A DNA stretch of 64,000 nucleotides from Thermovibrio sp. GTDB taxonomy: Bacteria > Aquificota > Aquificia > Desulfurobacteriales > Desulfurobacteriaceae. This document shows, in pieces, positions 45,194 to 53,702 of this stretch. The first letter of the stretch is position 1, and each line of letters begins with the position of its first letter. The notes below the pieces were generated by a model. The model saw nothing but the letters and a program-made list of their open reading frames with translations. It was not told where the DNA came from and did not search any database. The stretch is taken from positions 17,287-81,286 of the forward strand of contig WFYG01000032.1 of assembly GCA_015490195.1 (NCBI GenBank), in the 5' to 3' direction. The position numbers and the translations under genes are program-made.

Positions 45194-46594
45194 ATGAAAG
45201 ACCTGCTGCGCGAAGATACGATAGCAGCTATAGGAACTCCAATAGGGAAGGGAGCTATAGGGATTGTGAGAATCTCAGGGAAAGAGGCTCTGCCGATTCT
45301 GAAGAGCCTTTTTAGGAGAAAGAGCGGAAAGGAAACGAAAGAGTTTGAAGAGAGGAAGATGTACTACGGAGTTGTCGTTGATAGGTTTGGAGAGCCGATA
45401 GACGAAGTACTTGCAGTTTACATGAAGGCACCAAGGAGTTTTACAGGTGAGGATGTAGTTGAGATCCACAGCCACGGTGGAATTGTTGTAGTCAGGCAGA
45501 TTCTAAGGGAGGTTCTGTCACTGGGAGCAAGGCTTGCAGAACCCGGTGAGTTCACGATGAGGGCTTTTTTGAACGGGAAAATAGACCTGACTCAGGCTGA
45601 AGCTATAAACCAGCTCATTGAGGCAAAGAGTGAGCTCTCTGCAAAGGTGGCACTCAGGCAGCTTGAGGGATCTCTCTCCAGAAAGATAAGGGAGCTCCGT
45701 GATTTTATCCTTGAGACCAAGGCCTACATTGAGGCAGCAGTTGACTTTCCCGAAGAGGAGGTAGAGATAATTGAGAGCGGCAAAGTAAAGGAAAGGCTGC
45801 TGGAGGCCGTTGGCAGGATAGAGGAAGTCATTAAAACTTACAGGGAAGGAAGGCTGATAAGAGAAGGGATAAAAGTGGCAATTGTGGGAAAGCCAAACGT
45901 TGGTAAGTCATCACTCCTTAACGCACTGCTGCAGGAAGAGAGGGCAATAGTTACAGAGATTCCGGGAACGACAAGGGACGTAATAGAGGAGACAGTAACC
46001 TTTAAGGGGCTACCGTTAAGGCTGATTGACACAGCAGGAATCAGACAGGCGGAAGACAGAGTAGAGAGGATAGGTATTGAGAAGAGTTTAGAGAAGCTTA
46101 AAGAGGCTGATGTAGTTCTGTTCCTTATAGACGGCTCAGAAGGTTTTACAGAAGAAGACGGGGAGATTCTGGAGAGAATAGAAGAGAAGAAAAAGGTAAT
46201 TTTAGTTATAAACAAGGCAGACTTAGAACTCAAGTTCCGATGTAGAGACGCAAAGGAGTTGAGGCTAGAAAGGTGTGTGGAGATAAGTGCGAAGAAGGGA
46301 GAGGGTATAGAGAAACTGGCAGAGCTCATAACAGAACTGGTAATGCTTGAGCCTGAAACGGTTCTAGGCGGAGACGAGGTTGTTATTACCTCTGAAAGGC
46401 ACAAGGAGCTTCTTGAAAGGGCAGAGGAGAGTCTTAAAAGAGCTTTAAAAACTCTTGAAAGTGGAGTAGAATCTCCCGAGTTTCTATCAATGGACATAGA
46501 CGACGCTCTCGGAGCACTTGGAGAGATTGTGGGAGAAGTAACCACGGAGGACATGTACGACATAATCTTCTCACGGTTCTGCATAGGAAAGTAG
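45194..46594 (+). CDS. mnmE: tRNA modification GTPase MnmE
   Basis: MnmE, with MnmG, installs the aminomethyl-type group at U34 of tRNAs. The ~466-residue protein has the N-terminal THF-binding domain (DTIAAIGTPIGKGAIGIVRISG), a helical domain, an inserted G domain with GKPNVGKSSLLNAL, PGTTRD, DTAG and NKAD, and the conserved C-terminus FCIGK with its cysteine. The ATG at 45194 follows GAGGAGAGG; a reading 23 codons longer would enter the divergent promoter and is rejected. Confidence 0.96.
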   Translation: MKDLLREDTIAAIGTPIGKGAIGIVRISGKEALPILKSLFRRKSGKETKEFEERKMYYGVVVDRFGEPIDEVLAVYMKAPRSFTGEDVVEIHSHGGIVVVRQILREVLSLGARLAEPGEFTMRAFLNGKIDLTQAEAINQLIEAKSELSAKVALRQLEGSLSRKIRELRDFILETKAYIEAAVDFPEEEVEIIESGKVKERLLEAVGRIEEVIKTYREGRLIREGIKVAIVGKPNVGKSSLLNALLQEERAIVTEIPGTTRDVIEETVTFKGLPLRLIDTAGIRQAEDRVERIGIEKSLEKLKEADVVLFLIDGSEGFTEEDGEILERIEEKKKVILVINKADLELKFRCRDAKELRLERCVEISAKKGEGIEKLAELITELVMLEPETVLGGDEVVITSERHKELLERAEESLKRALKTLESGVESPEFLSMDIDDALGALGEIVGEVTTEDMYDIIFSRFCIGK

Positions 46595-46596
46595 GT

Positions 46597-47517
46597 ATGG
46601 AGAAGAGTAACAGGATACAGGTAATAGTTGTTAAGGATAACCTAGCAAACTACAGGAGATTCAGCGTTTCAAAGAGAGCTCTGGTCTCGTTAGTTACCAT
46701 CTTCAGCATCTTCATTATTTTCCTCTGCATCTTTTCCGTTTACGCTGCCTCAAAGTTAATGGAACTTTCAAAGTCTGAAGGGGAGCTCCGAAGACAGATC
46801 TCTCAGCTGGAGCTCCAGCTCTCAAGAACCCAGAAGGAGAATGCTCAGCTGAAAGAAACGGTTGCAAAGTTAAAGGAGGAAAAGAAAGAAACTGTTGAAG
46901 AACTTGCAAGAAGATTGGAGATAATAAACTCACTGATGAAGAAGGTGGGGCTGAAGGTTGACACCTCCGGCGGTGAAGGTGGAAACGCAATTCCGCTTTC
47001 AAAACTCCTTACAGACGACAGCGTAGACGTTGACGTAAATTCCCTTATTCCTCAAATAGACAGAATGATTAAAGAGTTTAAAACAGTACCTTTAGGATAC
47101 CCCACTTACGGAAGAATCACTTCTCCATTTGGACTTAGAGTAAACCCGATTACAGGAAAGCCTGAGTTTCATTTAGGAATTGACATAGCCAACAGGTGGG
47201 GAACTCCTGTCAGGAGCCCCGCAGACGGCAGGGTTGTAAAAGCAGGCTACTGTGGGCTTCTCGGGAAGTGCATAGAAATAGATCATGGAAACGGCATCCA
47301 GACCTACTACGGCCACCTTGCGAAAGTACTGGTCAGGAAGGGAGAGAGAGTAAAGAGGGGAGAGATCATAGGGTTAATGGGGAGCTCCGGCAGGAGCACA
47401 GGCCCTCACCTCCACTACTCTGTAAAGTTCAGAGGAAAAATAGTCAATCCAGAACCGTTCCTGGAGGCGCCGGAAAATGTTGAGAAAGAAAAGAGAAGAG
47501 GAAATGGCAGAGGTTAA
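46597..47517 (+). CDS. Membrane-anchored M23 (LytM-type) peptidase
   Basis: 306 residues: one N-terminal membrane helix (about 27-50), a coiled coil (about 52-115), and a C-terminal M23 domain with zinc ligands in HLGIDIANRWG, and HLHYSV, plus GYCGLLGKCIEIDHGNG and the G-rich GLMGSSGRSTGPH. It probably cuts peptidoglycan cross-bridges. It overlaps the bactofilin gene by 41 bases; M23-bactofilin pairs control cell shape in other bacteria (Csd1/CcmA, LmdC/BacA). All metal ligands are present, so it should be active. Confidence 0.92.
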   Translation: MEKSNRIQVIVVKDNLANYRRFSVSKRALVSLVTIFSIFIIFLCIFSVYAASKLMELSKSEGELRRQISQLELQLSRTQKENAQLKETVAKLKEEKKETVEELARRLEIINSLMKKVGLKVDTSGGEGGNAIPLSKLLTDDSVDVDVNSLIPQIDRMIKEFKTVPLGYPTYGRITSPFGLRVNPITGKPEFHLGIDIANRWGTPVRSPADGRVVKAGYCGLLGKCIEIDHGNGIQTYYGHLAKVLVRKGERVKRGEIIGLMGSSGRSTGPHLHYSVKFRGKIVNPEPFLEAPENVEKEKRRGNGRG

Positions 47518-47848
47518 GAGTATACTCGCAGAAGGCTTAAAGATAGAGGGAAACATCTTCTCTGAGGGAAAGATAAGGATTGATGGAACTGTTGAGGGAG
47601 ACGTAAACGGCGATTTTGTGATTTTCGGCCAGAGCGCAACGGTAAAAGGAAACGTAAACGCTAAAACTGTTGTTGCTATGGGAACAGTTGAGGGAAACGT
47701 TGAGGCGGAAAAGCTTGAGGTAAAGAGCACTGCAAAGATAAGGGGAGATTTAACTGTTAAAGAGCTCTCTGTTGAGCCGGGAGCCTCTTTAGACGGCAAA
47801 GTGAAGAGCGGAAGCTACACAAGCTCTTCAGGCGAGACAACCGAGTAG
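47477..47848 (+). CDS. Bactofilin (polymer-forming cytoskeletal protein)
   Basis: 123 residues; a short basic N-terminal leader then a right-handed beta-helix with a six-residue periodicity of Gly/Val/Ile: EGNIFSEGKIRIDGTVEGDVNG, TVKGNVNAKTVVAMGTVEGNV. Bactofilins polymerise without nucleotide and position envelope enzymes. A second in-frame ATG at 47504 is possible. The 3' end overlaps the convergent bioW gene by 34 bases, so no room exists for a terminator between them. Confidence 0.93.
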   Translation: MLRKKREEEMAEVKSILAEGLKIEGNIFSEGKIRIDGTVEGDVNGDFVIFGQSATVKGNVNAKTVVAMGTVEGNVEAEKLEVKSTAKIRGDLTVKELSVEPGASLDGKVKSGSYTSSSGETTE

Positions 47849-48594
47849 GAAGAGACAGAGGAAACGATAACCGGCTTTTTCTCAAGGTAGTTTTTCAAAG
47901 GTTCAACCTCTGTTCCCTCTTTCACGAAAAACACCCTCCCTCCCAATGGAAGGCCTGCAGGTTTAATGTTAAAAATCCTAAAGTAACCTCTTCCCTTAAC
48001 GGAGAGGTATCCTGTTGTGTAATCCGGATCGTCGGAAACGCAGAGCTCTGCAAGAACAGAAGGGTGGTTCAAAACCTTTGTAGAAAGGGTAAGGGCTTCT
48101 TTCAGGTTCTCAGTAAAACCCTTTCCTGCCAGACGGCGGAGCTCCCTTTCGGCCTCAGGTGAAATGTCAAGGTACGAAACCCTTATGCCCCTTTCTCTAT
48201 CAGTTTCTATTCTCCTTCCTGAAGGAACTTCAACAACAGCCGCTCCCCTCATAACCCCACCGGAAGGGGAGATACCGAAGAGGAGAAGACGGTAAAACTT
48301 AACTCCTAACTCTACCGGAACCTCAGAGAGGGAGAAGAGAACCCTCAAAACCTCTTCAGCAGGGAGCTCCGTTCTAACCTCAAAAACGGGAAGGGCTCTA
48401 AGGTAAATAGGCTCTTCCTTTAACGCTTCCACTTTAACAGAGATAAAGTCGGGCTTTCCACGGGAGTGGCTCCTTGCCCGGCTAAGGAGTGAGAGAACCA
48501 CCTCGTCAAGTTTTTCTTCAGGAACTATCCTCTCTGCACCGGAGATGTGGACTCCCTCTTTAGAGCTCCTCATCCTCACGCTGAACAGAGCCAT
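47815..48594 (-). CDS. bioW: 6-carboxyhexanoate-CoA ligase (pimeloyl-CoA synthetase) BioW
   Basis: BioW activates pimelate to pimeloyl-CoA for biotin synthesis. The 259-residue protein shows the family start SVRMRSSKEGVHISGAERIV, KPDFISVKVE, the MRGAAVVE segment, and RGIRVSYLD; the C-terminal third includes DDPDYTTGYLS and GGRVFFV. The family is found in Aquificota and some Firmicutes. It overlaps mscS by 35 bases. No other biotin gene is in the window. Confidence 0.88.
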   Translation of the reverse strand: MALFSVRMRSSKEGVHISGAERIVPEEKLDEVVLSLLSRARSHSRGKPDFISVKVEALKEEPIYLRALPVFEVRTELPAEEVLRVLFSLSEVPVELGVKFYRLLLFGISPSGGVMRGAAVVEVPSGRRIETDRERGIRVSYLDISPEAERELRRLAGKGFTENLKEALTLSTKVLNHPSVLAELCVSDDPDYTTGYLSVKGRGYFRIFNIKPAGLPLGGRVFFVKEGTEVEPLKNYLEKKPVIVSSVSSYSVVSPEELV

Positions 48595-49714
48595 CTAACT
48601 TCACCCTGAGTGGATTTCTGAACCACAGGTCGTTCTGGGGGAACGGAATCTCTATACCGTTTTCTCTGAAGAGGGCGTTAATCCTCTCGTGAAGCAGAGA
48701 CTTTATACCGAACGCTAAGTCTTTCCTCTCTACGTAGTAGATAAGCTTAAAAATAAGGGCATTGTCTCCGAAGCTGGTAAAGTAAACTGAAGGCGGAGGG
48801 TCTTTGAGGATCCCTTCTATACCCTCTGTAGCCTTAACGAGAAGCTCTTTAACCTTTTCAACGTCTGAGCCGTAAGCCACTCCCACCTCAACGGAATCCT
48901 TCACCCTGGGGTCGGGGTAGAGAGCGTTCTCAATAACCCCCTCTGTAAGTTTTGAGTTTGGAACAGTTATCAGGTTATTCCCTGAAATTGTTAGGATTCT
49001 CGTTGTCCTCAAACCAATGTCGTAAACATAGCCTTCCACATCAATATCTTTTATGTAGACCCTGTCTCCTATACGGAACTGTCTATCTGTAACGAGCATT
49101 ATCCCTGAGATAAAGTTCTTAATCGTATCCTTAGCGGCAAGACCTACGGCAAGAGAACCGACTCCCAAAGAGGTAACCAGTGAAGTAACGTTAAAGCCGA
49201 GCCTGTCAAGAACGGCAATAAGGGCAATGAGAACTATAAAGACGTTGATAACTTTGGAGATCATAGAGTAGTAGGTATCTACAAGGGGTGCCTCCCTGGG
49301 AGAAACCTTCCTCTTTACTCTCTCTGAAAACTTCTCAAGGAGAAGGTCAACAATTCTAATGAGAATAAAAGTTCCAATAGAGACGTAGAGGACGAAAAAG
49401 ATGATGTTCAGAATCTCAAGTATTCTCTCCGGAAGCTGGAGCTGGACGACGGCAAGGTTCAGAAAGAGTAAAAATAGGAGGTAGGAAATCCACGAAGAGA
49501 GGCTTATAACTATCTTCTCGGCTTTTGAAATCTTCTTATCAACCAGAGCAACCCGCAAAAGGACGGCTTTAACGAGTCTTCTGCTCCAGAGAGAAAGGAA
49601 GGCCAGAAGGAGAAAGAGGAGTGCAAGTGCGTACTCAACCCTAACCCAGGGAAGGGTTGTTGATACTGCGTTAACAACGCTCTCTTTCAGATCGTTGAGG
49701 GAAGGAACTCCCAT
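48560..49714 (-). CDS. MscS-family mechanosensitive channel
   Basis: 384 residues with four to five membrane helices, the last being the pore helix (SLVTSLGVGSLAVGLAAKDTIKNFISGIML, Gly/Ala-rich), followed by the beta domain (FRIGDRVYIKDIDVEGYV, IPNSKL-like TVPNSKLTEGVIEN) and a C-terminal alpha/beta domain ending GIEIPFPQNDLW. It releases solutes on hypo-osmotic shock. It overlaps dtd by one base, and is longer than E. coli MscS (286) by extra N-terminal helices. Confidence 0.92.
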   Translation of the reverse strand: MGVPSLNDLKESVVNAVSTTLPWVRVEYALALLFLLLAFLSLWSRRLVKAVLLRVALVDKKISKAEKIVISLSSWISYLLFLLFLNLAVVQLQLPERILEILNIIFFVLYVSIGTFILIRIVDLLLEKFSERVKRKVSPREAPLVDTYYSMISKVINVFIVLIALIAVLDRLGFNVTSLVTSLGVGSLAVGLAAKDTIKNFISGIMLVTDRQFRIGDRVYIKDIDVEGYVYDIGLRTTRILTISGNNLITVPNSKLTEGVIENALYPDPRVKDSVEVGVAYGSDVEKVKELLVKATEGIEGILKDPPPSVYFTSFGDNALIFKLIYYVERKDLAFGIKSLLHERINALFRENGIEIPFPQNDLWFRNPLRVKLDGSVQREDEEL

Positions 49715-50160
49715 TAAATCTCCTCTTTAGTAAGGACAAAGGTTACGGGGCCGTCGTTAACTATGTGGACTTTCATGTCGGCGCCGAATATTCCGGTTTG
49801 AACGGAAATGCCTTCCTCTCTACACTTCTCAACAAACAGGTTGAACATCTCCTCTGCCCTTGAAGGTTCTTCTGAGGATTGAAAACTGGGACGGCGCCCC
49901 TTCCTGCAATCTGCAGCTAAAGTAAAGTTGGGAACGACGAGGAGCTCCCCCTTAACATCCTTAACCGAAAGGTTCATCTTACCGCCAGAATCTTCAAATA
50001 TCCTGAGTCCAACGATCTTCTTTGCCATCTTCTCAACGTAAGACTTCAGGTCTCCTTTCTCAAAACCTATCAGAACAACAAGGCCTTTGCCTATCTCTGC
50101 AACAGTTTCTCCTGAAACAACAACCTTTCCTGAAAGAACTCTCTGAACACAGGCTTTCAT
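49714..50160 (-). CDS. dtd: D-aminoacyl-tRNA deacylase
   Basis: Dtd removes D-amino acids from mischarged tRNAs. The 148-residue protein matches the family from MKACVQRVLSGKVVV, GLVVLIGF and DCRKGRRPSF to the C-terminal NDGPVTFVL cross-subunit Gly-Pro motif. The usual SQFTL active-site motif reads PNFTL here, keeping the threonine but changing the first two residues. It is flanked by marC (3-base gap) and mscS. Confidence 0.92.
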   Translation of the reverse strand: MKACVQRVLSGKVVVSGETVAEIGKGLVVLIGFEKGDLKSYVEKMAKKIVGLRIFEDSGGKMNLSVKDVKGELLVVPNFTLAADCRKGRRPSFQSSEEPSRAEEMFNLFVEKCREEGISVQTGIFGADMKVHIVNDGPVTFVLTKEEI

Positions 50161-50163
50161 ACC

Positions 50164-50775
50164 TCACCCCTGAAACCAAAGGTGTTTTACGCCGTCAACT
50201 ATAAACTGGGAGCCGAGAGCTCCCACAAAAAGACCGAATATACGAACTGTAACGTTTATTCCGGTTGTGCCAAGTCTCCTTGAGAAGAAAGAGGCCTGTG
50301 AGAGAATAATGTAGGTAACGAAAACGGAGATGATAACGGCTGAGAAAAGTTCTCCCAGCTGAAAAACACTTTTCACTTCTTCCCTGAAGATGAGAAGCGT
50401 TGTAAAGGTTCCGGGACCAAAAAGAACGGGAATCCCAATGGGAACTATGGAGATGTCCTCCTTCTCAGCAGCAGCAGAGTCTTCCTCCTCAGTGTGCTTG
50501 GTTCTGGGAGGTCTTGCCTGAAGCATCTGGAAGGCCATGTGAAGGAGTATAAGACCGCCGAAAATTTTAATGCTGAAGATGTTAACACCCATCAGCTTTA
50601 AGAGAGCTTCCCCTGAAAAGAGGGTAACGAGAGCAGCAACAAGAACAGTTAGAGAAGCTTTAAAGGCCACCCGCTTAACCTCCCTTACAGAGGGAACAAG
50701 ACCTGCAACCATGATGGCAGCAAAGATGGGATCCATAATCACAAGGAAGGAAATAACATACTTCAGGAGTTCCAT
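50164..50775 (-). CDS. MarC-family integral membrane protein
   Basis: 203 residues with six predicted membrane helices, opening with FLVIMDPIFAAIMVAGL and with the IPIGIPVLFGPGTFTTLLIF segment that marks MarC/UPF0056 proteins. Function is not established; the earlier link to antibiotic resistance was not supported. A charged Lys/Glu-rich loop (about 90-108) separates the two halves. It overlaps the prenyltransferase gene by 13 bases. Confidence 0.88.
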   Translation of the reverse strand: MELLKYVISFLVIMDPIFAAIMVAGLVPSVREVKRVAFKASLTVLVAALVTLFSGEALLKLMGVNIFSIKIFGGLILLHMAFQMLQARPPRTKHTEEEDSAAAEKEDISIVPIGIPVLFGPGTFTTLLIFREEVKSVFQLGELFSAVIISVFVTYIILSQASFFSRRLGTTGINVTVRIFGLFVGALGSQFIVDGVKHLWFQG

Positions 50776-51635
50776 AATCCTCTCCAGAGAAAGTCAAGAA
50801 GAGTGAAGAAGAAAACGGTTAACGAGATGTAACCGTTAAGGTTGAAAAAAGCATACCCGATTTTAGACCTGTCTCTGGTAACGAGGATGTGCTCTTTTAC
50901 CATAAAGACGGTAGATATGAGAAGTCCCAGGTAGTAGAAAACTCCCATACCCTCCAGGAATCCAACCAAGATGAGACCTGCAAGGGTGAGAAGGTGGAAG
51001 AGCCTGGAGATAAGGAGAGCTCCCCTTTCGCCGAGCTTTGCAGGTATTGAGTAAAGACCCTCTCTCCTGTCAAACTCAACGTCCTGAAGGGCGTAGATGA
51101 TGTCAAAACCGGCAACCCAGAAGGCAACAGAGAGAGAAAGGATAACGGCAGGAAAGTCAATAGTTCCCCTAACGGCAACCCAGGCACCTAAAGGTGCAAG
51201 GGCAACGGCAACTCCAAGAACAACGTGACAGAGAGCTGTAAACCGTTTTGTAAAAGAGTAAAGAGTAAGGACGAAAATGGCAACGGGGGAGAGCTCTAAA
51301 GCCAATCTGTTGAGTTTGTAGGCAGCATAAACCATAATTGCAAAACCCACAAAGGCCAGAACAAAGGCCTCAGAACGCTTAACCAGCCCCCTCGGAATGT
51401 GTCTACTGGCAGTTCTCGGATTTCTGGCGTCAATTTCGGCATCTATTGCCCTGTTTAAACTCATTGCCGCAGTTCTGGCTCCAAAGAGGGCAACGGTTAT
51501 CCAGAAAAGCTGGTAGAAAGTAGGGAAACCGTTGGCCGCCATAAGGGCAGCAGTCAGGGCAAAGGGAAGGGCGAAAATAGTGTGCTCAACCTTTATGAGT
51601 TCCATATAGGTTTTTAAACGGCCAACAATTCCCAT
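50763..51635 (-). CDS. UbiA-family prenyltransferase (quinone biosynthesis)
   Basis: About 290 residues and eight to nine membrane helices. The two Asp-rich motifs are present: NRAIDAEIDARNPRTASR near 61 and DIIYALQDVEFDRREGLYS near 180. Such enzymes attach the polyprenyl tail to an aromatic ring. In Aquificota, which generally make menaquinone by the futalosine route, this is likely the MqnP/UbiA-like step rather than ubiquinone synthesis (inference). The ATG at 51635 overlaps the upstream TGA; the 10-residue longer reading is rejected because AGAGGGG stands before this ATG. Confidence 0.9.
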   Translation of the reverse strand: MGIVGRLKTYMELIKVEHTIFALPFALTAALMAANGFPTFYQLFWITVALFGARTAAMSLNRAIDAEIDARNPRTASRHIPRGLVKRSEAFVLAFVGFAIMVYAAYKLNRLALELSPVAIFVLTLYSFTKRFTALCHVVLGVAVALAPLGAWVAVRGTIDFPAVILSLSVAFWVAGFDIIYALQDVEFDRREGLYSIPAKLGERGALLISRLFHLLTLAGLILVGFLEGMGVFYYLGLLISTVFMVKEHILVTRDRSKIGYAFFNLNGYISLTVFFFTLLDFLWRGLWNS

Positions 51636-52435
51636 CAACCGTTCCCCTCTAAAAGCTGAAGGCACTCCCCGATGTGTTTAAAAACGTAGTCGGGACGGAG
51701 TTCGGGTTCAATACTTTCCAGAACAGACAGGTCTCTATACTTTCCGCTTAAAACAAAAACGGTTTTAAAGCCGGCAACTTTCTTACCCTCTGCAAGGTCT
51801 GTAAACGGGTCGTCGCTAACCATGTAAACCCTTTTTGGGTCTGAAATTCCAAGGAGTTCAAAGGCTCTCTCAAAGTACTCTTTAGAGGGTTTACCAAAGG
51901 AAACAACCGGCTTGTTTGAGGCGTAAGAGAGGGCTTCTGCAACTGCTCCAACACTGGGACCAACAAGGCCGTCCGGGTCTAAAATGAGCCTGTTTCTGTG
52001 GAACGCAAAGAGCTCTGCTCCCTCAAGAACAAGGGCAGAGGTTGCTGTTTTGAATTTCTGGTAGTTTATCTCCCTGTCCCTTCCGACAACAACGGCATCA
52101 ACCCTGTGGTCATCTCTAACGTCAAAGCCTTCTTCTCTGAAGAATTCCTTAACTTTTTCCGTTCCTAAAAAGTAGATGCTTTTTACTCCCTTCTTTTTCA
52201 GGAAGTCGCCGGCAAGGAGAGAGGGAGAGAGGAGCTTATCTCTATTAACGTTGAAACCCTTTTCCCTGAGTATCTCAACCAGAGCTCCCGGCTTTTCAGT
52301 TGAGTTGTTGGTAGCAACTATCCAGGGAATACCTCTCTCATCTAAGTAGCGGGTAAACTCAAGGGCTTCCGGAAACGGAGTGTAGCTTTTATCCTTAACC
52401 AAAGTTCCTTCAAGGTCAAGGAGAAACCCTACCAT
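51635..52435 (-). CDS. HAD superfamily IIA (NagD-like) hydrolase with a DxE motif
   Basis: 266 residues with the class IIA layout: motif I near residue 7, TNNST motif II near 43, a cap domain, and a C-terminal motif GKPSKEYFERAF, SDDPFTDLAEGKKVAGFKTVFVLSGK. Motif I reads LLDLEGTLV: the nucleophile Asp is present but the second Asp, the usual general acid/base, is Glu. This may alter or slow phosphatase activity. The substrate is unknown. It is the first gene of the minus-strand run and overlaps the prenyltransferase gene. Confidence 0.83.
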   Translation of the reverse strand: MVGFLLDLEGTLVKDKSYTPFPEALEFTRYLDERGIPWIVATNNSTEKPGALVEILREKGFNVNRDKLLSPSLLAGDFLKKKGVKSIYFLGTEKVKEFFREEGFDVRDDHRVDAVVVGRDREINYQKFKTATSALVLEGAELFAFHRNRLILDPDGLVGPSVGAVAEALSYASNKPVVSFGKPSKEYFERAFELLGISDPKRVYMVSDDPFTDLAEGKKVAGFKTVFVLSGKYRDLSVLESIEPELRPDYVFKHIGECLQLLEGNG

Positions 52436-52470
52436 TTCTCTCCTCCAGCTGCCTAGATATAACGGCGGCC

Positions 52471-52531
52471 ATTATATCAATTAAGAGTTTCAGGGTATTC
52501 CCACTTAAATATTAGTCAACTATCCAAGTGG
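52471..52531. promoter_or_regulatory. Divergent promoter region between the HAD gene and ychF
   Basis: The minus strand has a perfect TATAAT (52476-52471) about 35 bases before the HAD ATG, with a poor -35. An inverted repeat CCACTT (52501-52506)/AAGTGG (52526-52531) lies between it and ychF and might be an operator or the ychF upstream region. Support is from sequence pattern only. Confidence 0.3.
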
Positions 52532-52592
52532 TTGAAACACAGCTGAACGCCTAAATTTCAAAACCTGAAAATTGAAGCAGAGAGGAGAGAAG

Positions 52593-53696
52593 ATGGGATT
52601 CAACTGTGGAATAGTAGGCCTTCCAAACGTAGGGAAGTCAACCCTCTTTAACGCCCTGACGAACACGATGAAGGCAGAGGCTGCAAACTACCCGTTCTGC
52701 ACCATTGAGCCAAACGTTGGAGTTGTTGAAGTTCCAGACGAAAGGCTCTACAAAATAGCAGAGATAGTAAAGCCAAAGAAGATAACACCTACAACAATAG
52801 AGTTTGTAGACATAGCAGGTCTTGTTAGAGGAGCGAGTAAGGGAGAAGGGCTTGGAAACCAGTTCCTTGCAAACATCAGGAACGTTGACGCAATAGCCCA
52901 CGTTGTAAGGTGTTTTCAGGACGAGAACGTCGTCCACGTAGACGGTTCCGTAGACCCTGTAAGGGACATAGAGACGATAAACCTTGAGTTAGTTATGAAG
53001 GACCTGGAAAGCGTTGAGAAGAGACTCCAGAAGGTGGCAAAGCAGGCAAAGAGCGGAGACAAGAAGTTGAAGGCCGAAGTTGAAGCCCTTGAGAGGATAA
53101 AAAGGATACTGGAAGAGGGAAAGAGAATCCACCCGTTTTTAGACGAGTTGGGAGACGAGGAAAAGAGAGTTATAAGGGAGCTCCAGCTGTTAACGGCAAA
53201 GCCGGTAATGTACGTTGCAAACGTAGACGAAGAAGGTCTGTTTGAGGACAACGAGTTTGTAAAACAGGTTAGGGAGTATGCTGAAAGAGAGGGAGCTCCC
53301 GTCGTAAAAATCTGCGCCAAGATAGAGGCCGAGCTCAGTGAACTTCCAAAAGAGGAGAAAGAGGAGTTTCTTAAAGAGCTTGGAATGAAAGAGCCAGGCC
53401 TTAACGCCGTAATAAGGGAAGGTTACAGGCTCCTTGATTTAATAACCTTCTTTACCGCCGGAGAGCCTGAAGTAAAAGCCTGGACTGTAAAGAAAGGAAC
53501 AAAAGCGCCTCAAGCTGCAGGGAAGATACACTCCGACATAGAGAGGGGATTTATAAGGGCTGAGGTGATAAGGTATGAGGACCTGATAAGAGAAGGCTCC
53601 ATACAGGCCTGTAAAGAGAAGGGGCTTATGAGGCTTGAAGGAAAAGATTACGAAGTTCAGGACGGAGACATAATCCACTTCAGGTTTAACGTTTGA
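52593..53696 (+). CDS. ychF: Ribosome-binding GTPase/ATPase YchF
   Basis: About 367 residues of an Obg-family P-loop protein: [18 protein letters not shown], the [17 protein letters not shown] switch region, a coiled-coil arm (about 125-190), and a TGS domain ([20 protein letters not shown]...[14 protein letters not shown] end). YchF prefers ATP and associates with ribosomes. The ATG at 52593 follows GAGGAGAG and gives the typical MGFNCGIVG start; the seven-residue longer reading is not used. Confidence 0.96.
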   Translation: MGFNCGIVGLPNVGKSTLFNALTNTMKAEAANYPFCTIEPNVGVVEVPDERLYKIAEIVKPKKITPTTIEFVDIAGLVRGASKGEGLGNQFLANIRNVDAIAHVVRCFQDENVVHVDGSVDPVRDIETINLELVMKDLESVEKRLQKVAKQAKSGDKKLKAEVEALERIKRILEEGKRIHPFLDELGDEEKRVIRELQLLTAKPVMYVANVDEEGLFEDNEFVKQVREYAEREGAPVVKICAKIEAELSELPKEEKEEFLKELGMKEPGLNAVIREGYRLLDLITFFTAGEPEVKAWTVKKGTKAPQAAGKIHSDIERGFIRAEVIRYEDLIREGSIQACKEKGLMRLEGKDYEVQDGDIIHFRFNV

Positions 53697-53702
53697 TGGA
53701 GA

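Noticed and set aside
52501..52531. A tRNA-like or riboswitch structure in the HAD-ychF gap
   Set aside because: Only a 6-bp inverted repeat with a 19-base loop is present; no larger fold could be drawn.
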